From: Cellvibrionaceae bacterium 1162T.S.0a.05
GTDB taxonomy: Bacteria; Pseudomonadota; Gammaproteobacteria; Pseudomonadales; Cellvibrionaceae
Assembly: GCA_000964245.1 (NCBI GenBank)
Contig: LANB01000001.1
Span: forward strand, 2,632,392 to 2,696,391
Direction: 5' to 3'
Length of the DNA: 64,000 nt
Positions 10,268-19,634 of the stretch are shown here, piece by piece (position 1 is the stretch's first letter; each line of letters opens with the position of its first letter). The notes beneath the pieces are model-generated. The model was not told the DNA's origin, did not search any database, and worked only from the letters and a program-made list of their open reading frames with translations. The translations under genes and the position numbers were made by a program.

Positions 10268-10722
10268 GTATCACGCTTCCTGTCTGGCTGGCGGTTATCG
10301 GGGTGGCCCTGGCGGTCATCGAATTTGCCGTACTCGGCTTCAGCGCCTTCTTTCTGTTTTTTCTGGCGGTGGGGTGTTTACTGACTTCCTTCCTGATGTT
10401 TCTCGGTATCGTGCCGGAAACCTATTTATGGGCGGCCATTACGGTCGCAGTGCTGTCTTCGATCACCATGGTACTGCTGTGGGGGCCGATAAAACGCTTT
10501 CAGGAGCAGCAGCAAGACCCGAGTGATCAGCCCAATGTTTTTAAAGGCTTGCGCTTCAGATTGCAGGAGGACCTACAACCTCAGGGCAGCGTCAATCATC
10601 GTTATTCTGGTATTGAATGGCAAACGAGCAAGGCGCAAGAGGACAACGAAACCTGGCCTGCAGGTACCGAGGTGGAAGTGGTAAAAACGGAAGTGGGCAA
10701 GTTCTTAATCGCCCGCGTCTAA
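10264..10722 (+). CDS. NfeD family membrane protein (short form)
   Basis: Protein of 152 residues with three membrane helices in the first 75 residues and a soluble OB-fold domain after about 85, where GTEVEVVKTEVGKFLIARV is the typical NfeD end. It lacks the N-terminal ClpP-like protease of long NfeD forms. The start ATG overlaps the TGA of the SPFH gene (ATGA), which indicates translational coupling and a complex with that protein. The stop codon also shares one base with the next start. Confidence 0.9.
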   Translation: MSITLPVWLAVIGVALAVIEFAVLGFSAFFLFFLAVGCLLTSFLMFLGIVPETYLWAAITVAVLSSITMVLLWGPIKRFQEQQQDPSDQPNVFKGLRFRLQEDLQPQGSVNHRYSGIEWQTSKAQEDNETWPAGTEVEVVKTEVGKFLIARV

Positions 10723-11171
10723 TGTCCGGCTTCTGGGAAACCACCCCACTGTCGCAAATGAATCATGCGCAGTGGGAAGCGCTTTGTGACGGCTGTGGTA
10801 AGTGTTGCTTGCAAAAATTGGAAGATGAAGACAGCGGTGAAGTCTTCTATACCGCAATCAGTTGTACCTTGCTGGATACCGACACCTGCCGTTGCCAGGA
10901 CTACCCACATCGATTAGCGCGCGTACCCGAATGTCTCACACTCAATCCTGGCAAAATTTCGGAACTCCACTGGTTGCCGACCACGTGCGCTTATCGTTTG
11001 TTGGCTGAAAAAAAAGACCTTCCAGAATGGCACCCATTGATCAGTGGTGACCCGGAATCCGTTCATCGTGCGGGGATCTCGGTAAAAGGGCGGGTATTGT
11101 CAGAAGAGCATGTGCACGAAGACGAGTGGCAGGAGCATATCGTTCACTGGGTTGATGAGAGCGAAGGCTAG
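10722..11171 (+). CDS. UPF0260 / YcgN family cysteine-cluster protein
   Basis: Protein of 149 residues, the normal YcgN length. The cysteines in CDGCGKCC (about 19-26), in SCTLLDTDTCRCQDY and in PECL form the conserved set, suggested in this family to bind zinc or an iron-sulfur cluster. The start ATG sits in TAATG, sharing one base with the nfeD stop, so it is the third gene of a tightly coupled operon. Its role is unknown in any organism as far as I know. The frame extending back to 10617 is a shadow of nfeD. Confidence 0.88.
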   Translation: MSGFWETTPLSQMNHAQWEALCDGCGKCCLQKLEDEDSGEVFYTAISCTLLDTDTCRCQDYPHRLARVPECLTLNPGKISELHWLPTTCAYRLLAEKKDLPEWHPLISGDPESVHRAGISVKGRVLSEEHVHEDEWQEHIVHWVDESEG

Positions 11172-11183
11172 ATCAACCCGCGT

Positions 11184-11837
11184 TTACAGCTTATCGAGGT
11201 CTTCGTCGAGATCGCGCACCCAGTTCCCCGCTTCTACACGGTTGCGGACGCCGATCTTTTTGTAGACGTTATACAAATGGCTTTTGACGGTGTGTTCACT
11301 GACCTTCAGTGTAGCGGATATATCAAAGTTGGTTGCGCCTTCAAAAATCAAACGCAAAATTTGCTTCTCACGCTTGGTGAGTCGTGCACGCGGGCGATTG
11401 ACCGTGGAAGGGGGGCGGCGGTTTTTATCCATAAAATGGTGGAGCAAACGGCGGGGCACCCAGTAATCTCCCGCAAGCAAACACTTTAGCCCCCGGATGA
11501 GTTGCTCTTCATCGGTATCCACGTAAAAGAGGCCGCTAATGCAGGGCCAGTCGAGCAGATTTTCGTGTTCGCTCTCGTACTCGGCGTTCAACAACGCACC
11601 GGTTGATTGGCTGTCGGCGGTTTCCTGAAATTGTTTTGCAAGGTCTCTTAACACATCCATGCTCTGGTTGCTGCAGTCAATCAGCAGCAGGCTGATGTCT
11701 TCAGGTATTTCATTGAGGTTTTTGTAAGCTTCACAGGGCGCGCCGGTTTCATCACTGATAAGGCGCGCGAGCAAACTGGTTTGCATACCACTATTGGGCG
11801 TGCAAAGTGCAATGTGTTGAGAAGCTGTTTTGGCCAC
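11184..11837 (-). CDS. LuxR-type regulator of the CsgD/VpsT type
   Basis: Protein of 217 residues. The N-terminal half is a degenerate receiver: LLLIDCS keeps an Asp at residue 54, but the usual acidic pair at the start is absent (IALCTPNSG). The C-terminal half is a LuxR helix-turn-helix: LTKREKQILRLI, then VSEHTVKSHLYNVYKKIGVRNR. Just before the linker is GDYWVPRRLLHHF; W126-V-P-R129 occupies the place of the c-di-GMP-binding tetrapeptide of VpsT (W[FLM][TS]R) but departs from it at two positions. No histidine kinase is adjacent. It probably acts in matrix or exopolysaccharide control, as CsgD and VpsT do; that is an inference. Confidence 0.85.
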   Translation of the reverse strand: MAKTASQHIALCTPNSGMQTSLLARLISDETGAPCEAYKNLNEIPEDISLLLIDCSNQSMDVLRDLAKQFQETADSQSTGALLNAEYESEHENLLDWPCISGLFYVDTDEEQLIRGLKCLLAGDYWVPRRLLHHFMDKNRRPPSTVNRPRARLTKREKQILRLIFEGATNFDISATLKVSEHTVKSHLYNVYKKIGVRNRVEAGNWVRDLDEDLDKL

Positions 11838-12166
11838 TATTCTTCTATTCCGATTATGTTAATTATTCTAGAGCGATATTTTTGCCAGGAACTGCTTCTC
11901 CAAATGGAAACCGGCGCCTTACGCTAAAAAATCACACTTTATCGGGAAAAAGTCTGAAAAGTATGATGAATTCGCCGTCATACTACCCTGGGTTGAACAA
12001 AATTACTACAAAAGTCTGAGTTTAGGGGAGAGGTGGTTATCGAAATCTAGTCCTTAAGTGCCATATTTTCAAATAACCATGCAAAAAAATTCATACTTTT
12101 CCCCTGTTCGCCTTGCCTGACATTCATTGATAGAATTGCCGCCTTTTTCCACTGGAGGCCCTCCGG
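11838..12166. other. Divergent regulatory region with inverted repeats
   Basis: About 330 bases between the LuxR-type regulator (minus) and the MFS gene (plus). AGTATGA (11960-11966) and TCATACT (11978-11984) form a perfect inverted repeat. GGGAAAAAGTCTGAAAAGTATGA on its left flank and TTCATACTTTTCCC near 12088-12102 repeat the same words in opposite orientation. These could be autoregulatory sites of the regulator. No gene is visible. Confidence 0.45.
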
Positions 12167-13351
12167 GTGATGTACTTCCGTATCGTTGGTTCACTGGCTT
12201 TGCTCTACATGCTGCGCATGTTGGGGCTCTTTATGATCCTGCCAGTGTTAACGCTATACGGAGATGCCTACAGTGGCGCAAGCCTGGCAACACTGGGTTT
12301 GGCTCTGGGTATATACGGTTTAAGTCAGGCGGTACTTCAGATCCCTTTTGGTTTGTTGTCAGATGTCCTGGGTCGCAAACCGGTTATTTTTATTGGCCTG
12401 GTCATTTTTATTGCCGGTTCGGTGGTTGCTGCGCTTGCCGATACCATCACCGGCTTGCTAATCGGGCGTATTCTTCAGGGCGCCGGTGCCATCGCGGGCG
12501 CAGTAATGGCGATGGTTGCTGACTTGACGCCTGACAATAAGCGCAGTCAGGCGATGGCGTTTATCGGTGCATCCATTGGCGTTTCATTTGGGTTGGCCCT
12601 GATCCTCGGCCCCTGGTTGGCGGCAGGCTGGGGCATACAAGGTGTATTTTCTGCAACCGCTATATCAGCGGGCTTCGGTCTGGTAGTACTTTTATTTCTC
12701 GTACCCAATGTCCCCAAGGCTCCAGAAAGGCCCACAGTTGATTTTTGGGCGACTTTAAAAAGTGAGCAGTTACTTCGTCTAAACCTCGGAATATTTACGC
12801 TGCATGCTGTTCTAATGTGTGCGTTTGTTGTTGTGCCAGGCTTACTCGAAAATTTCTTCGGCATTGCCCGCGAACAGCATTGGTGGGTGTATTTGGCTTT
12901 ATTGGGCGGTTCGTTTTTTTGTATGGCTCCCCTGCTCTCACAGATGGAAAAGCGCAATTGGGTGAAAGTGGTTTTTCTTTTCGCAATTGTCTTGTTGGCA
13001 TTAAGCCTGGCCAGTTTGAGTTTGATACTGCAATTGCACTGGCAGGTTTTGGCCTGGTTGTTACTCTTTCTTTTTTTCTTCGCCTTCAATTTACTGGAGG
13101 CGACCTTGCCTTCGCTGGTAAGCAAACTGGCGCCGGAAGGGACCAAGGGTACGGCTCTGGGGGTGTATTCGAGCAGTCAATTCCTGGGGGCATTTTGCGG
13201 CGGCGTGATCGGCGGTTATGCCAGTCAGTACTGGGGAGCCGCGGCCGCTTTGATCCTGTGCGCGGGCCTCGCCCTGGTGTGGCTGGCAGTGGCGGCAGGT
13301 TTGCGAATACAAGCCAGACCGTTGCCACAAACCACAGAAATGTTGCCTTGA
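12167..13351 (+). CDS. MFS transporter, YajR-like drug/H+ antiporter
   Basis: Protein of 394 residues with 12 predicted helices. FGLLSDVLGRKPVI is the MFS motif A between helices 2 and 3, and RILQGAGAIAGAVMAM is helix 4 with the conserved Arg. It lacks the C-terminal YAM domain of E. coli YajR, fitting its shorter length. GGAGG lies eight bases before GTG 12167; ATG 12170 is an alternative. An MFS gene directly before ssb and near uvrA is the arrangement seen in Pseudomonas, which supports orthology. The exported substrate is unknown. Confidence 0.88.
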   Translation: MMYFRIVGSLALLYMLRMLGLFMILPVLTLYGDAYSGASLATLGLALGIYGLSQAVLQIPFGLLSDVLGRKPVIFIGLVIFIAGSVVAALADTITGLLIGRILQGAGAIAGAVMAMVADLTPDNKRSQAMAFIGASIGVSFGLALILGPWLAAGWGIQGVFSATAISAGFGLVVLLFLVPNVPKAPERPTVDFWATLKSEQLLRLNLGIFTLHAVLMCAFVVVPGLLENFFGIAREQHWWVYLALLGGSFFCMAPLLSQMEKRNWVKVVFLFAIVLLALSLASLSLILQLHWQVLAWLLLFLFFFAFNLLEATLPSLVSKLAPEGTKGTALGVYSSSQFLGAFCGGVIGGYASQYWGAAAALILCAGLALVWLAVAAGLRIQARPLPQTTEMLP

Positions 13352-13489
13352 GGCCTACGCAATTGTGTTAAGACCGGAGCCGCTTTAACATAGCGTGCTG
13401 ATACCAAATTACAGCATCAATAATCAAAGACATTTTAATCGCGAGTCATAAAGTCCAGCAGGGACGGCAAGGCTTTAGGAGGAATAAAC

Positions 13490-13996
13490 GTGGCCAGAGG
13501 CATCAACAAAGTCATTCTGATAGGTAATTGCGGGCAAGACCCGGAAACGCGCTACACAGCGGGTGGGTCTGCGGTAACGCACATTAGCATCGCAACGTCG
13601 GAAACCTGGAAAGACAAACAAAGTGGACAACCCCAGGAGCGCACGGAGTGGCACCGGGTTGTCTTTTTTAATCGCCTGGCTGAGATTGCCGGCGAGTACC
13701 TGCGCAAGGGCAGTAAAGTCTATGTTGAAGGTTCCTTGAGAACCAACAAGTGGCAGGATCAACAGGGTCAGGACCGTTTCACCACTGAAATTGTTGCCAA
13801 CCAAATGCAAATGCTCGACAGTCGCGGTGAGGGTAATTTCGCACCGCAACAGGGTGGTTATCAGCAAAACGCTGCGCCCGCTGCTCAGCAAGGTGGGCCT
13901 GCGGCAAATCAGGGTGGCGGCCACAGCGCGCCACCGGTTTCCGAACCGCCCGCGCATGCGATGGATAACAGTTTCGACGACGACATCCCTTTCTAA
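13490..13996 (+). CDS. ssb: Single-stranded DNA-binding protein
   Basis: Protein of 168 residues. The OB-fold occupies about 1-110 ([46 protein letters not shown]). A Gln/Gly/Pro-rich linker follows, and the protein ends in DDDIPF, the tip that recruits partner proteins. Start is GTG at 13490, six bases after AGGAGG, fixed by the family MARGINKV start. It lies 138 bases after the MFS gene, enough for its own promoter. A 17-base LexA-like sequence at 13398-13414 is not canonical. Confidence 0.97.
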   Translation: MARGINKVILIGNCGQDPETRYTAGGSAVTHISIATSETWKDKQSGQPQERTEWHRVVFFNRLAEIAGEYLRKGSKVYVEGSLRTNKWQDQQGQDRFTTEIVANQMQMLDSRGEGNFAPQQGGYQQNAAPAAQQGGPAANQGGGHSAPPVSEPPAHAMDNSFDDDIPF

Positions 13997-14020
13997 CTTT
14001 AAATAACTCACCGATACACC

Positions 14021-15046
14021 GTGGCTTTTAACATTCTGATACGCGACCCCGACAAGCGCTTTGTCGGGGATTTCGAGTATTTATTGGAAGATACTGCATT
14101 CTCGCTCGTGCAAAGTGACGAGCAGAGTTGGCAGGACAGTGCTGCGCTGGAAGCGCAGTTTGGCCGGCGGCCACCTAAAATCGCCGTTAACTTCCTTAGC
14201 GATAATTTACAAAGCCTCTCGGAAAAGCAGCTGGCAGAATTGGATGCCCTGGTTGCGTATTGCGAGAAGCGTAAGTTGCCCCTGATCCACCTTTCGCACT
14301 TTCGCGTTTTCGGTGAAAGTTATCAGGAAAAGGGCTGGCGTGAAGGCGATCTGCCCGAACCTGAAGATGCGTTTGGAAACCTTTTGTTGCAGATGGAGAA
14401 CCGTGTCGCCGACCTGGACCAATCTATTTTTCTGCGACCGAGCTGGTTGCTTGATGGTGTTCACGCGGGGCTTCTTAAACGGTTTCTGGAGCCTATGCTG
14501 GCAGGTGAGGAAGTGGTTGTTTCAGACCGTCACTTTGGCTCGCCTTTGTCGGGCCGGTTTATCGCTCGCGCAGTATTTGCCATGATTCAACAAATTATGT
14601 GTGGAGCTGAAAACTGGGGCGTGTTTCATTTACACAGCAGTGATAAATGTTCGGAGGCAGAGTTTGCGGATCAGTTGTATCGCCTGCTCTCAAATGAGTT
14701 CAAGCTCACGGTGAAGTCACCAAATGTGGTGGGTGTCGATGATGAGCGTTATTTGGTGTTGGGCTGTGCGCACCTATTGGGGCGACGATGCACCGCCAAT
14801 TTTGGTATTCAGCTGCCGACCTGGCGAAGCGGCTTTGCGCGAGTCGTCAAGAATTGGATGGATCGTTCAGTCCATCGTGATGGCGTAAATAACGCAACTG
14901 AAAAAAGCGAAGCTCAAAAGCAGCAGCCTGAAAGCAAAAGTGCTGGCAAGAAAGGGCTTGGGAATAAAGGGCTTCACAAGAAAAAGCCCGTAAATCAGCC
15001 CCCCGAAAATACCGACGAACCCGGTAAGAAAACCAAGCGCGCCTGA
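14021..15046 (+). CDS. RmlD-like sugar-nucleotide-binding protein, probably inactive as reductase
   Basis: Protein of 341 residues, start GTG at 14021, 24 bases after ssb. Residues about 50-280 follow the RmlD/dTDP-4-dehydrorhamnose reductase layout: LIHLSHFRVFGESYQEKGWREGD matches the STDYVFDG...EDD stretch, and FLRPSWLLDG matches the later R-x-SWLY region. However the N-terminal GxxGxxG of the Rossmann fold is missing, and the usual YGxxK catalytic pair reads FGNLL. The C-terminus (after about 288) is a Lys/Gln/Ser-rich tail rich in KKG and KKK. I infer a scaffold or binding role rather than redox catalysis; nothing in the context defines it. Confidence 0.7.
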   Translation: MAFNILIRDPDKRFVGDFEYLLEDTAFSLVQSDEQSWQDSAALEAQFGRRPPKIAVNFLSDNLQSLSEKQLAELDALVAYCEKRKLPLIHLSHFRVFGESYQEKGWREGDLPEPEDAFGNLLLQMENRVADLDQSIFLRPSWLLDGVHAGLLKRFLEPMLAGEEVVVSDRHFGSPLSGRFIARAVFAMIQQIMCGAENWGVFHLHSSDKCSEAEFADQLYRLLSNEFKLTVKSPNVVGVDDERYLVLGCAHLLGRRCTANFGIQLPTWRSGFARVVKNWMDRSVHRDGVNNATEKSEAQKQQPESKSAGKKGLGNKGLHKKKPVNQPPENTDEPGKKTKRA

Positions 15047-15067
15047 TCGACGCGCATTGTAATCAAC

Positions 15068-16282
15068 TTAAGCCTGATACTTCTTGAACACCAGCGTTGC
15101 GTTGGTGCCACCAAAGCCAAAACTGTTTGACATTGCACACTGAATATCTGCTTCACGCATGCTGGTAACAATGGGCAAGCCTTCTGCTTCCGGGTCGAGG
15201 GTGTCAACGTTGGCGGAGGCGGAAATAAAGTTATGCTTCATCATGAGCAAGCTGTATATCGCTTCCTGTACGCCGGTTGCGCCGAGGGAGTGACCAGTCA
15301 AGGACTTGGTTGAGGCAATCGCAGGAACGTGATCACCGAAGACTTCTTTCACCGCTTTTAACTCCTGCAAATCACCGACAGGCGTACTGGTACCGTGAGA
15401 ATTGATGTAGTCAATATCGCAATCCAGGCCCTGCATTGCCTGGCGCATACAGCGCACAGCGCCTTCACCTGACGGTGCGACCATGTCGTAACCGTCTGAG
15501 GTTGCGCCGTAGCCAACAAGTTCTGCATAAATATTTGCGCCGCGAGCCAGTGCGTGATCCAACGATTCAATCACCAGGCAGCCGCCACCGCCAGCGATAA
15601 CAAAACCATCGCGATTTGCATCGTAGGGGCGTGAGGCTTTTTCCGGGGTGTCGTTGTACTTTGTTGACAGGGCGCCCATGGCATCAAAAAGGCCGGTCAA
15701 GGACCAGTGCTCTTCTTCGCCGCCGCCAGCAAAAACAATGTCCTGTTTGCCGAGTTGGATTAACTCCATCGCGTTACCCACGCAGTGCGCGCTGGTGGCG
15801 CAGGCTGAGGAAATTGAATAGTTGACGCCCTTGATTTTAAAAGGGGTTGCCAGACAGGCTGAGGCCGTGCTGCCCATGGTTTGGGTAACGCGGTAAGGCC
15901 CTGCGCGCTTTACGCCTCGCTGGCGAATAATATCCGCAGATTCGACCACGCTCGCGGTGGAGGCACCGCCAGAACCGATGATAATACCGCTGCGCTCATT
16001 GGAGACTTCATGCGGCTCCAGGCCGGCATCTTTAATCGCTTGATCCATGGCGACATAGGCGAAGCCGGCAGCATCTCCCATAAAGCGGTAAACCTTGCGA
16101 TCGATAAATTCGCTCAGGTCGATATCAACGGAACCTGCAACCAGACTGCGAAATCCTTTTTCCTTATAGCTTTCGTTAAAGCGAATGCCTGATGTGCCGT
16201 TTTTCAGGGAGGAGAGCACCGATGCAATGTCGTTTCCAATGCAGGAAACAATACCCATACCTGTAACTACAACACGTTTCAT
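15068..16282 (-). CDS. fabB: Beta-ketoacyl-ACP synthase I
   Basis: Protein of 404 residues, standard for FabB. It elongates acyl chains and, with FabA, makes unsaturated fatty acids. The nucleophile Cys lies in [10 protein letters not shown] (near residue 163), and the two His of the Cys-His-His triad are in NSHGTSTP and [10 protein letters not shown]. The C-terminus [15 protein letters not shown] is the family end. It lies downstream of fabA on the same strand with a 70-base gap, the fabAB operon of anaerobic unsaturated fatty acid synthesis. Confidence 0.97.
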   Translation of the reverse strand: MKRVVVTGMGIVSCIGNDIASVLSSLKNGTSGIRFNESYKEKGFRSLVAGSVDIDLSEFIDRKVYRFMGDAAGFAYVAMDQAIKDAGLEPHEVSNERSGIIIGSGGASTASVVESADIIRQRGVKRAGPYRVTQTMGSTASACLATPFKIKGVNYSISSACATSAHCVGNAMELIQLGKQDIVFAGGGEEEHWSLTGLFDAMGALSTKYNDTPEKASRPYDANRDGFVIAGGGGCLVIESLDHALARGANIYAELVGYGATSDGYDMVAPSGEGAVRCMRQAMQGLDCDIDYINSHGTSTPVGDLQELKAVKEVFGDHVPAIASTKSLTGHSLGATGVQEAIYSLLMMKHNFISASANVDTLDPEAEGLPIVTSMREADIQCAMSNSFGFGGTNATLVFKKYQA

Positions 16283-16352
16283 AATTAACCTCTTTTCTTC
16301 TTCGATTGGCGCGCTGGATTTGGCTTGATTAAGATCTTTGAGCGGTTAAGCG

Positions 16353-16877
16353 CTAGAAGGTTTCGGTGTTGGAGAACAGCCCAACCCGCAGATCTTTCGC
16401 AAAATAAATTTCTTTATTATCAACGGCAACTCGACCATCGGCGATGCCCATTATCAGTTTGCGTTCAATCACACGTTTTAAATGGATATGGTAGCTGACT
16501 TTTGACGCAGAAGGCAGAATTTGCCCGGTGAATTTTACTTCACCGGCACCAAGAGCCCGGCCGCGACCGGGGTTGCCTTTCCATGCCAGGAAGAAACCCA
16601 CCAATTGCCACATGGCGTCCAGGCCCAGACAGCCGGGCATTACCGGGTCGCCTGGAAAATGGCATTGAAAAAACCAGAGGTCATCGCGAATATCCAGTTC
16701 GGCAACAATTTCCCCTTTGCCGTACTCACCACCACTGGCAGAGATATGGCTGATACGGTCCAGCATTAACATATTTGGCACAGGAAGTTGTGCATTACCT
16801 GGGCCGAATAGTTTGCCGTTACCGCACTCGATCAATTCGTCCAGCTCGTAGGATGATTTTTGTACAAATTCTGTCAT
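16353..16877 (-). CDS. fabA: 3-hydroxydecanoyl-ACP dehydratase/isomerase
   Basis: Protein of 174 residues. FabA dehydrates 3-hydroxydecanoyl-ACP and isomerises the double bond. The hot-dog active site is visible: [14 protein letters not shown] with the catalytic His and [12 protein letters not shown] with the catalytic Asp. I use ATG at 16877 ([10 protein letters not shown]), which fits the family; an in-frame GTG three codons earlier is possible. It is the first gene of fabA-fabB and is divergent from galU, so about 250 bases between them hold both promoters. Confidence 0.97.
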   Translation of the reverse strand: MTEFVQKSSYELDELIECGNGKLFGPGNAQLPVPNMLMLDRISHISASGGEYGKGEIVAELDIRDDLWFFQCHFPGDPVMPGCLGLDAMWQLVGFFLAWKGNPGRGRALGAGEVKFTGQILPSASKVSYHIHLKRVIERKLIMGIADGRVAVDNKEIYFAKDLRVGLFSNTETF

Positions 16878-17129
16878 GGTCTGCACACAGCCTGTAGTAA
16901 ATTTAAGCGCGCCATTCTAACGTCATCCCGGTTCTTGTCCAGTAGCGATGGCTGTAAGCGGCGCGCTGGCACACTTTTTTCATCAGCTTTTCATATCGTT
17001 AGGTTAAACGGTGTGCTCTCCGGGGCGCAAAGGGGATACCCGCTCTGGCCTGTGTTAAGATCGCCCTTCCGTTTAGAGGGAGCACCTCGTTTAACTCATT
17101 TCAATAAACTCAACAATCTGGACTTAGCA

Positions 17130-17960
17130 ATGATCAATAAATGCTTGTTTCCCGTTGCCGGCTATGGCACACGCTTTTTGCCTGCAACCAAGTCAATGCC
17201 CAAGGAAATGCTTCCCGTTGTGAATAAACCGCTCGTGCAATACGGCGTCGAGGAAGCCATTGAAGCAGGGCTCAAAGAAATCGGATTTGTGACAGGTCGT
17301 GGTAAACGCGCTATTGCAGACCATTTTGATGTGAGCTACGAGCTGGAGCATCAAATTGCAGGGACCTCAAAAGAGGAGTACCTGAAATCCATTCGAGAAG
17401 TGATGAAAAACGCCTCATTTTCTTTTACGCGCCAAAGTGAGATGCGCGGCCTTGGCGATGCGATTTTGAACGGTCGTCGCTTGATCGGCGATGAGCCTTT
17501 CGGTGTTGTCTTATCGGACGACCTTTGCGTTGCTGAAGAAGGCGTATTGGCGCAGATGGTGAAACTTTACCGCCAGTTCCGTTGCAGCATTGTCGCAGTC
17601 CAGGAAGTGGCAAAAGAAGACATCCATAAATTTGGTGTCATCAAGGGCAAGGAATTGAAAGACGGTATTTATCAGGTTGAAGAAATGGTTGAAAAACCAC
17701 CGGCAGACAAAGCGCCGAGTAACCTTGCGATTATTGGCCGCTACATCCTCACGCCGGACATTTTCGAAATTATCGAAAATACACCGCCCGGCAAAAACGA
17801 CGAAGTGCAACTGACGGATGCCCTGTTAACCCAGGCAAAAAATGGTTGCGTTATGGCTTACCGTTTCAAAGGTCGTCGCTTCGATTGTGGAAGCGTTGAA
17901 GGCTTTGTCGACGCCACTAATTACGTCTACAAAAATATTTATAACGTAAACGAAGCATAA
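17130..17960 (+). CDS. galU: UTP-glucose-1-phosphate uridylyltransferase
   Basis: Protein of 276 residues, typical for the short GalU type of Pseudomonas. It makes UDP-glucose for exopolysaccharide, LPS and glycolipids. MINKCLFPVAGYGTRFLPATKSMPKEMLPVV carries the nucleotide-binding GxGTRxLPxTK motif; VLSDDL holds the metal-binding Asp and VEKP the conserved Lys. The start follows the family; the frame back to 16860 is not coding. It is followed after 14 bases by manB, so the two probably form a sugar-nucleotide precursor operon. Confidence 0.95.
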   Translation: MINKCLFPVAGYGTRFLPATKSMPKEMLPVVNKPLVQYGVEEAIEAGLKEIGFVTGRGKRAIADHFDVSYELEHQIAGTSKEEYLKSIREVMKNASFSFTRQSEMRGLGDAILNGRRLIGDEPFGVVLSDDLCVAEEGVLAQMVKLYRQFRCSIVAVQEVAKEDIHKFGVIKGKELKDGIYQVEEMVEKPPADKAPSNLAIIGRYILTPDIFEIIENTPPGKNDEVQLTDALLTQAKNGCVMAYRFKGRRFDCGSVEGFVDATNYVYKNIYNVNEA

Positions 17961-17974
17961 TCAGGCAGTAAGTT

Positions 17975-19339
17975 ATGAGCAAAATTGATATCACCTGTTT
18001 TAAAGCCTACGACTTGCGCGGTCGTGTACCTGACGAACTGAATGAAGACGTCGCCTACCGTGTGGGGCGTGCCTTTGTGGATTTTCTTGGTGCAAAAAAA
18101 GTCGCGGTTGGCCACGATGTGCGCCTAACCAGTGCAACACTGACCGATGCTTTGGTCAAAGGCCTCACCGAAGGTGGCGCCGATGTAGTGCATATTGGCC
18201 AGTGCGGAACCGAAGAGGTGTATTTCGCCACATTCCACCTCGGTGTTGATGGCGGCATCTGCGTCACCGCCAGCCACAACCCGATGGACTACAACGGCAT
18301 GAAGTTTGTGCGCGAAGGCTCCAAACCGATTTCGAGTGATTCCGGGCTGAATGATATTCAAGCTCTCGCCGAAAAAGGCGACTTCAAGGCGCCTGCAAAA
18401 GTCGGCTCCGTTGAACGCAAGGATCTGCGAGCTGACTATATCGAACACCTGCTCGGCTACATCGACACAAAAAATATGAAGCCCTTAAAAGTTGTCGTGA
18501 ATGCAGGTAATGGCGGCGTAGGCGCGGTTGTCGATGGCCTTGAACCTCACCTGCCCTTTGAATTCATTAAAGTTCACCATGAACCTGATGGCACCTTTCC
18601 GAATGGTATTCCCAACCCCATTCTGGAAGACAATCGCGCAGACACCATTGCGGCTGTAAAAAAACACGGTGCTGATCTCGGTGTCGCCTGGGACGGTGAT
18701 TTCGACCGCTGTTTCTTTTTCGATGAAAACGGTGATTTTATCGAAGGCTACTACGTTGTCGGTTTGTTGGCCGATGCCTTTATTTCCAAAAACCCCGGCT
18801 CGAAAGTCGTCCACGACCCGCGCCTGACCTGGAATACCATCGACTTGTGCGAGCAAAGTGGTGGCAAGGCAATCGAAAGTAAAACCGGCCATGCGTTTAT
18901 CAAGGAAAGAATGCGCCAGGAAGATGCGGTATACGGCGGCGAGATGAGTGCTCACCATTATTTTCGTGATTTTGCTTATTGCGACAATGGCAACATTCCC
19001 TGGTTGCTCGTTACGGAATTGATGAGCGTTCGTGGCGAAAAGCTTTCTGCCATGGTTGCCGACCGCATGGCAAAATTCCCGTGCAGCGGTGAACGCAACA
19101 ATACTGTTGGCAATCCCAAAGCGATTATCGACTCAATTGAGAAGCATTACAGTGCCTCTGTAAAAGAGCTCAAAAAAGTCGATGGTTTGTCGATGGAGTT
19201 TGATGATTGGCGCTTTAACATTCGCATGTCTTCTACTGAGCCTGTATTGCGTTTAAATATTGAATCGCGCGGTGATAAATCTCTGATGGAAGCGAAGACC
19301 GCTGAGCTGCTTGGCTTTGTTGAAGAGTTTGATGTGTAA
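17975..19339 (+). CDS. manB: Phosphomannomutase (CpsG/ManB type)
   Basis: Protein of 454 residues, length and motifs of the E. coli CpsG/ManB group rather than the bifunctional AlgC. It interconverts mannose-6-phosphate and mannose-1-phosphate for GDP-mannose. [13 protein letters not shown] carries the phosphoserine, DGDFDRC binds magnesium, [13 protein letters not shown] reads the sugar, and [15 protein letters not shown] is the phosphate-binding end. It lies 14 bases after galU. Some phosphoglucomutase activity is possible. Confidence 0.93.
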   Translation: MSKIDITCFKAYDLRGRVPDELNEDVAYRVGRAFVDFLGAKKVAVGHDVRLTSATLTDALVKGLTEGGADVVHIGQCGTEEVYFATFHLGVDGGICVTASHNPMDYNGMKFVREGSKPISSDSGLNDIQALAEKGDFKAPAKVGSVERKDLRADYIEHLLGYIDTKNMKPLKVVVNAGNGGVGAVVDGLEPHLPFEFIKVHHEPDGTFPNGIPNPILEDNRADTIAAVKKHGADLGVAWDGDFDRCFFFDENGDFIEGYYVVGLLADAFISKNPGSKVVHDPRLTWNTIDLCEQSGGKAIESKTGHAFIKERMRQEDAVYGGEMSAHHYFRDFAYCDNGNIPWLLVTELMSVRGEKLSAMVADRMAKFPCSGERNNTVGNPKAIIDSIEKHYSASVKELKKVDGLSMEFDDWRFNIRMSSTEPVLRLNIESRGDKSLMEAKTAELLGFVEEFDV

Positions 19340-19366
19340 TTTTTCTGGTTTGGCTGCTTCACGTGA

Positions 19367-19401
19367 GGAGCTGGTTTAATTCCAGAATCTCGGCTTTTTT
19401 T
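19367..19401 (+). terminator. Possible terminator after manB
   Basis: A short imperfect hairpin (CTGG, TTTAATT loop, CCAG, with flanking GAG and CTC) is followed by GG and CTTTTTTTT. It lies 28 bases after the manB stop. The stem is weak, so confidence is modest. Confidence 0.4.
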
Positions 19402-19439
19402 TAAAGTGCGGTTGAGGATTGGTCGCAGGAATACTGATT

Positions 19440-19530
19440 ACAAGGTGGCCCCTATCGTAACCGTCGCGGCAGGGAGCCGCGTCGGAGCTACAGGGATGTA
19501 TTTATGCGTTTTCGATAGGGGCCACCTTGT
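19440..19530. repeat. 91-bp palindromic element with 18-bp inverted arms
   Basis: ACAAGGTGGCCCCTATCG (19440-19457) is repeated as its exact reverse complement at 19513-19530. Inside is a second small hairpin (GCGGC / GCCGC, near 19465-19480) and the words GGAGCTACAGGGATGTATTTATG. The layout looks like an intergenic palindromic repeat of the REP/BIME kind. It lies between the convergent manB and the bufferin operon and may also stop transcription. No T-tract follows on either side. Confidence 0.75.
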
Positions 19531-19634
19531 GATCGGCGATCTTATGCGAATATCTTCCCGCTGTATCAGTGCCGAATCAAAAGCCAGCTTATCTTCGGCG
19601 ACCTTACCAGCGGCTATCTTAAAAAGGTGAAAAA

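Noticed and set aside
12547-13146. 199-residue minus-strand frame inside the MFS gene
   Set aside because: Antisense shadow; composition (Lys, Asn, Ser rich) mirrors hydrophobic codons of the transporter.
13398-13414. LexA-like sequence before ssb
   Set aside because: CTGATACCAAATTACAG is also one base too long and lacks CTGT on the left.
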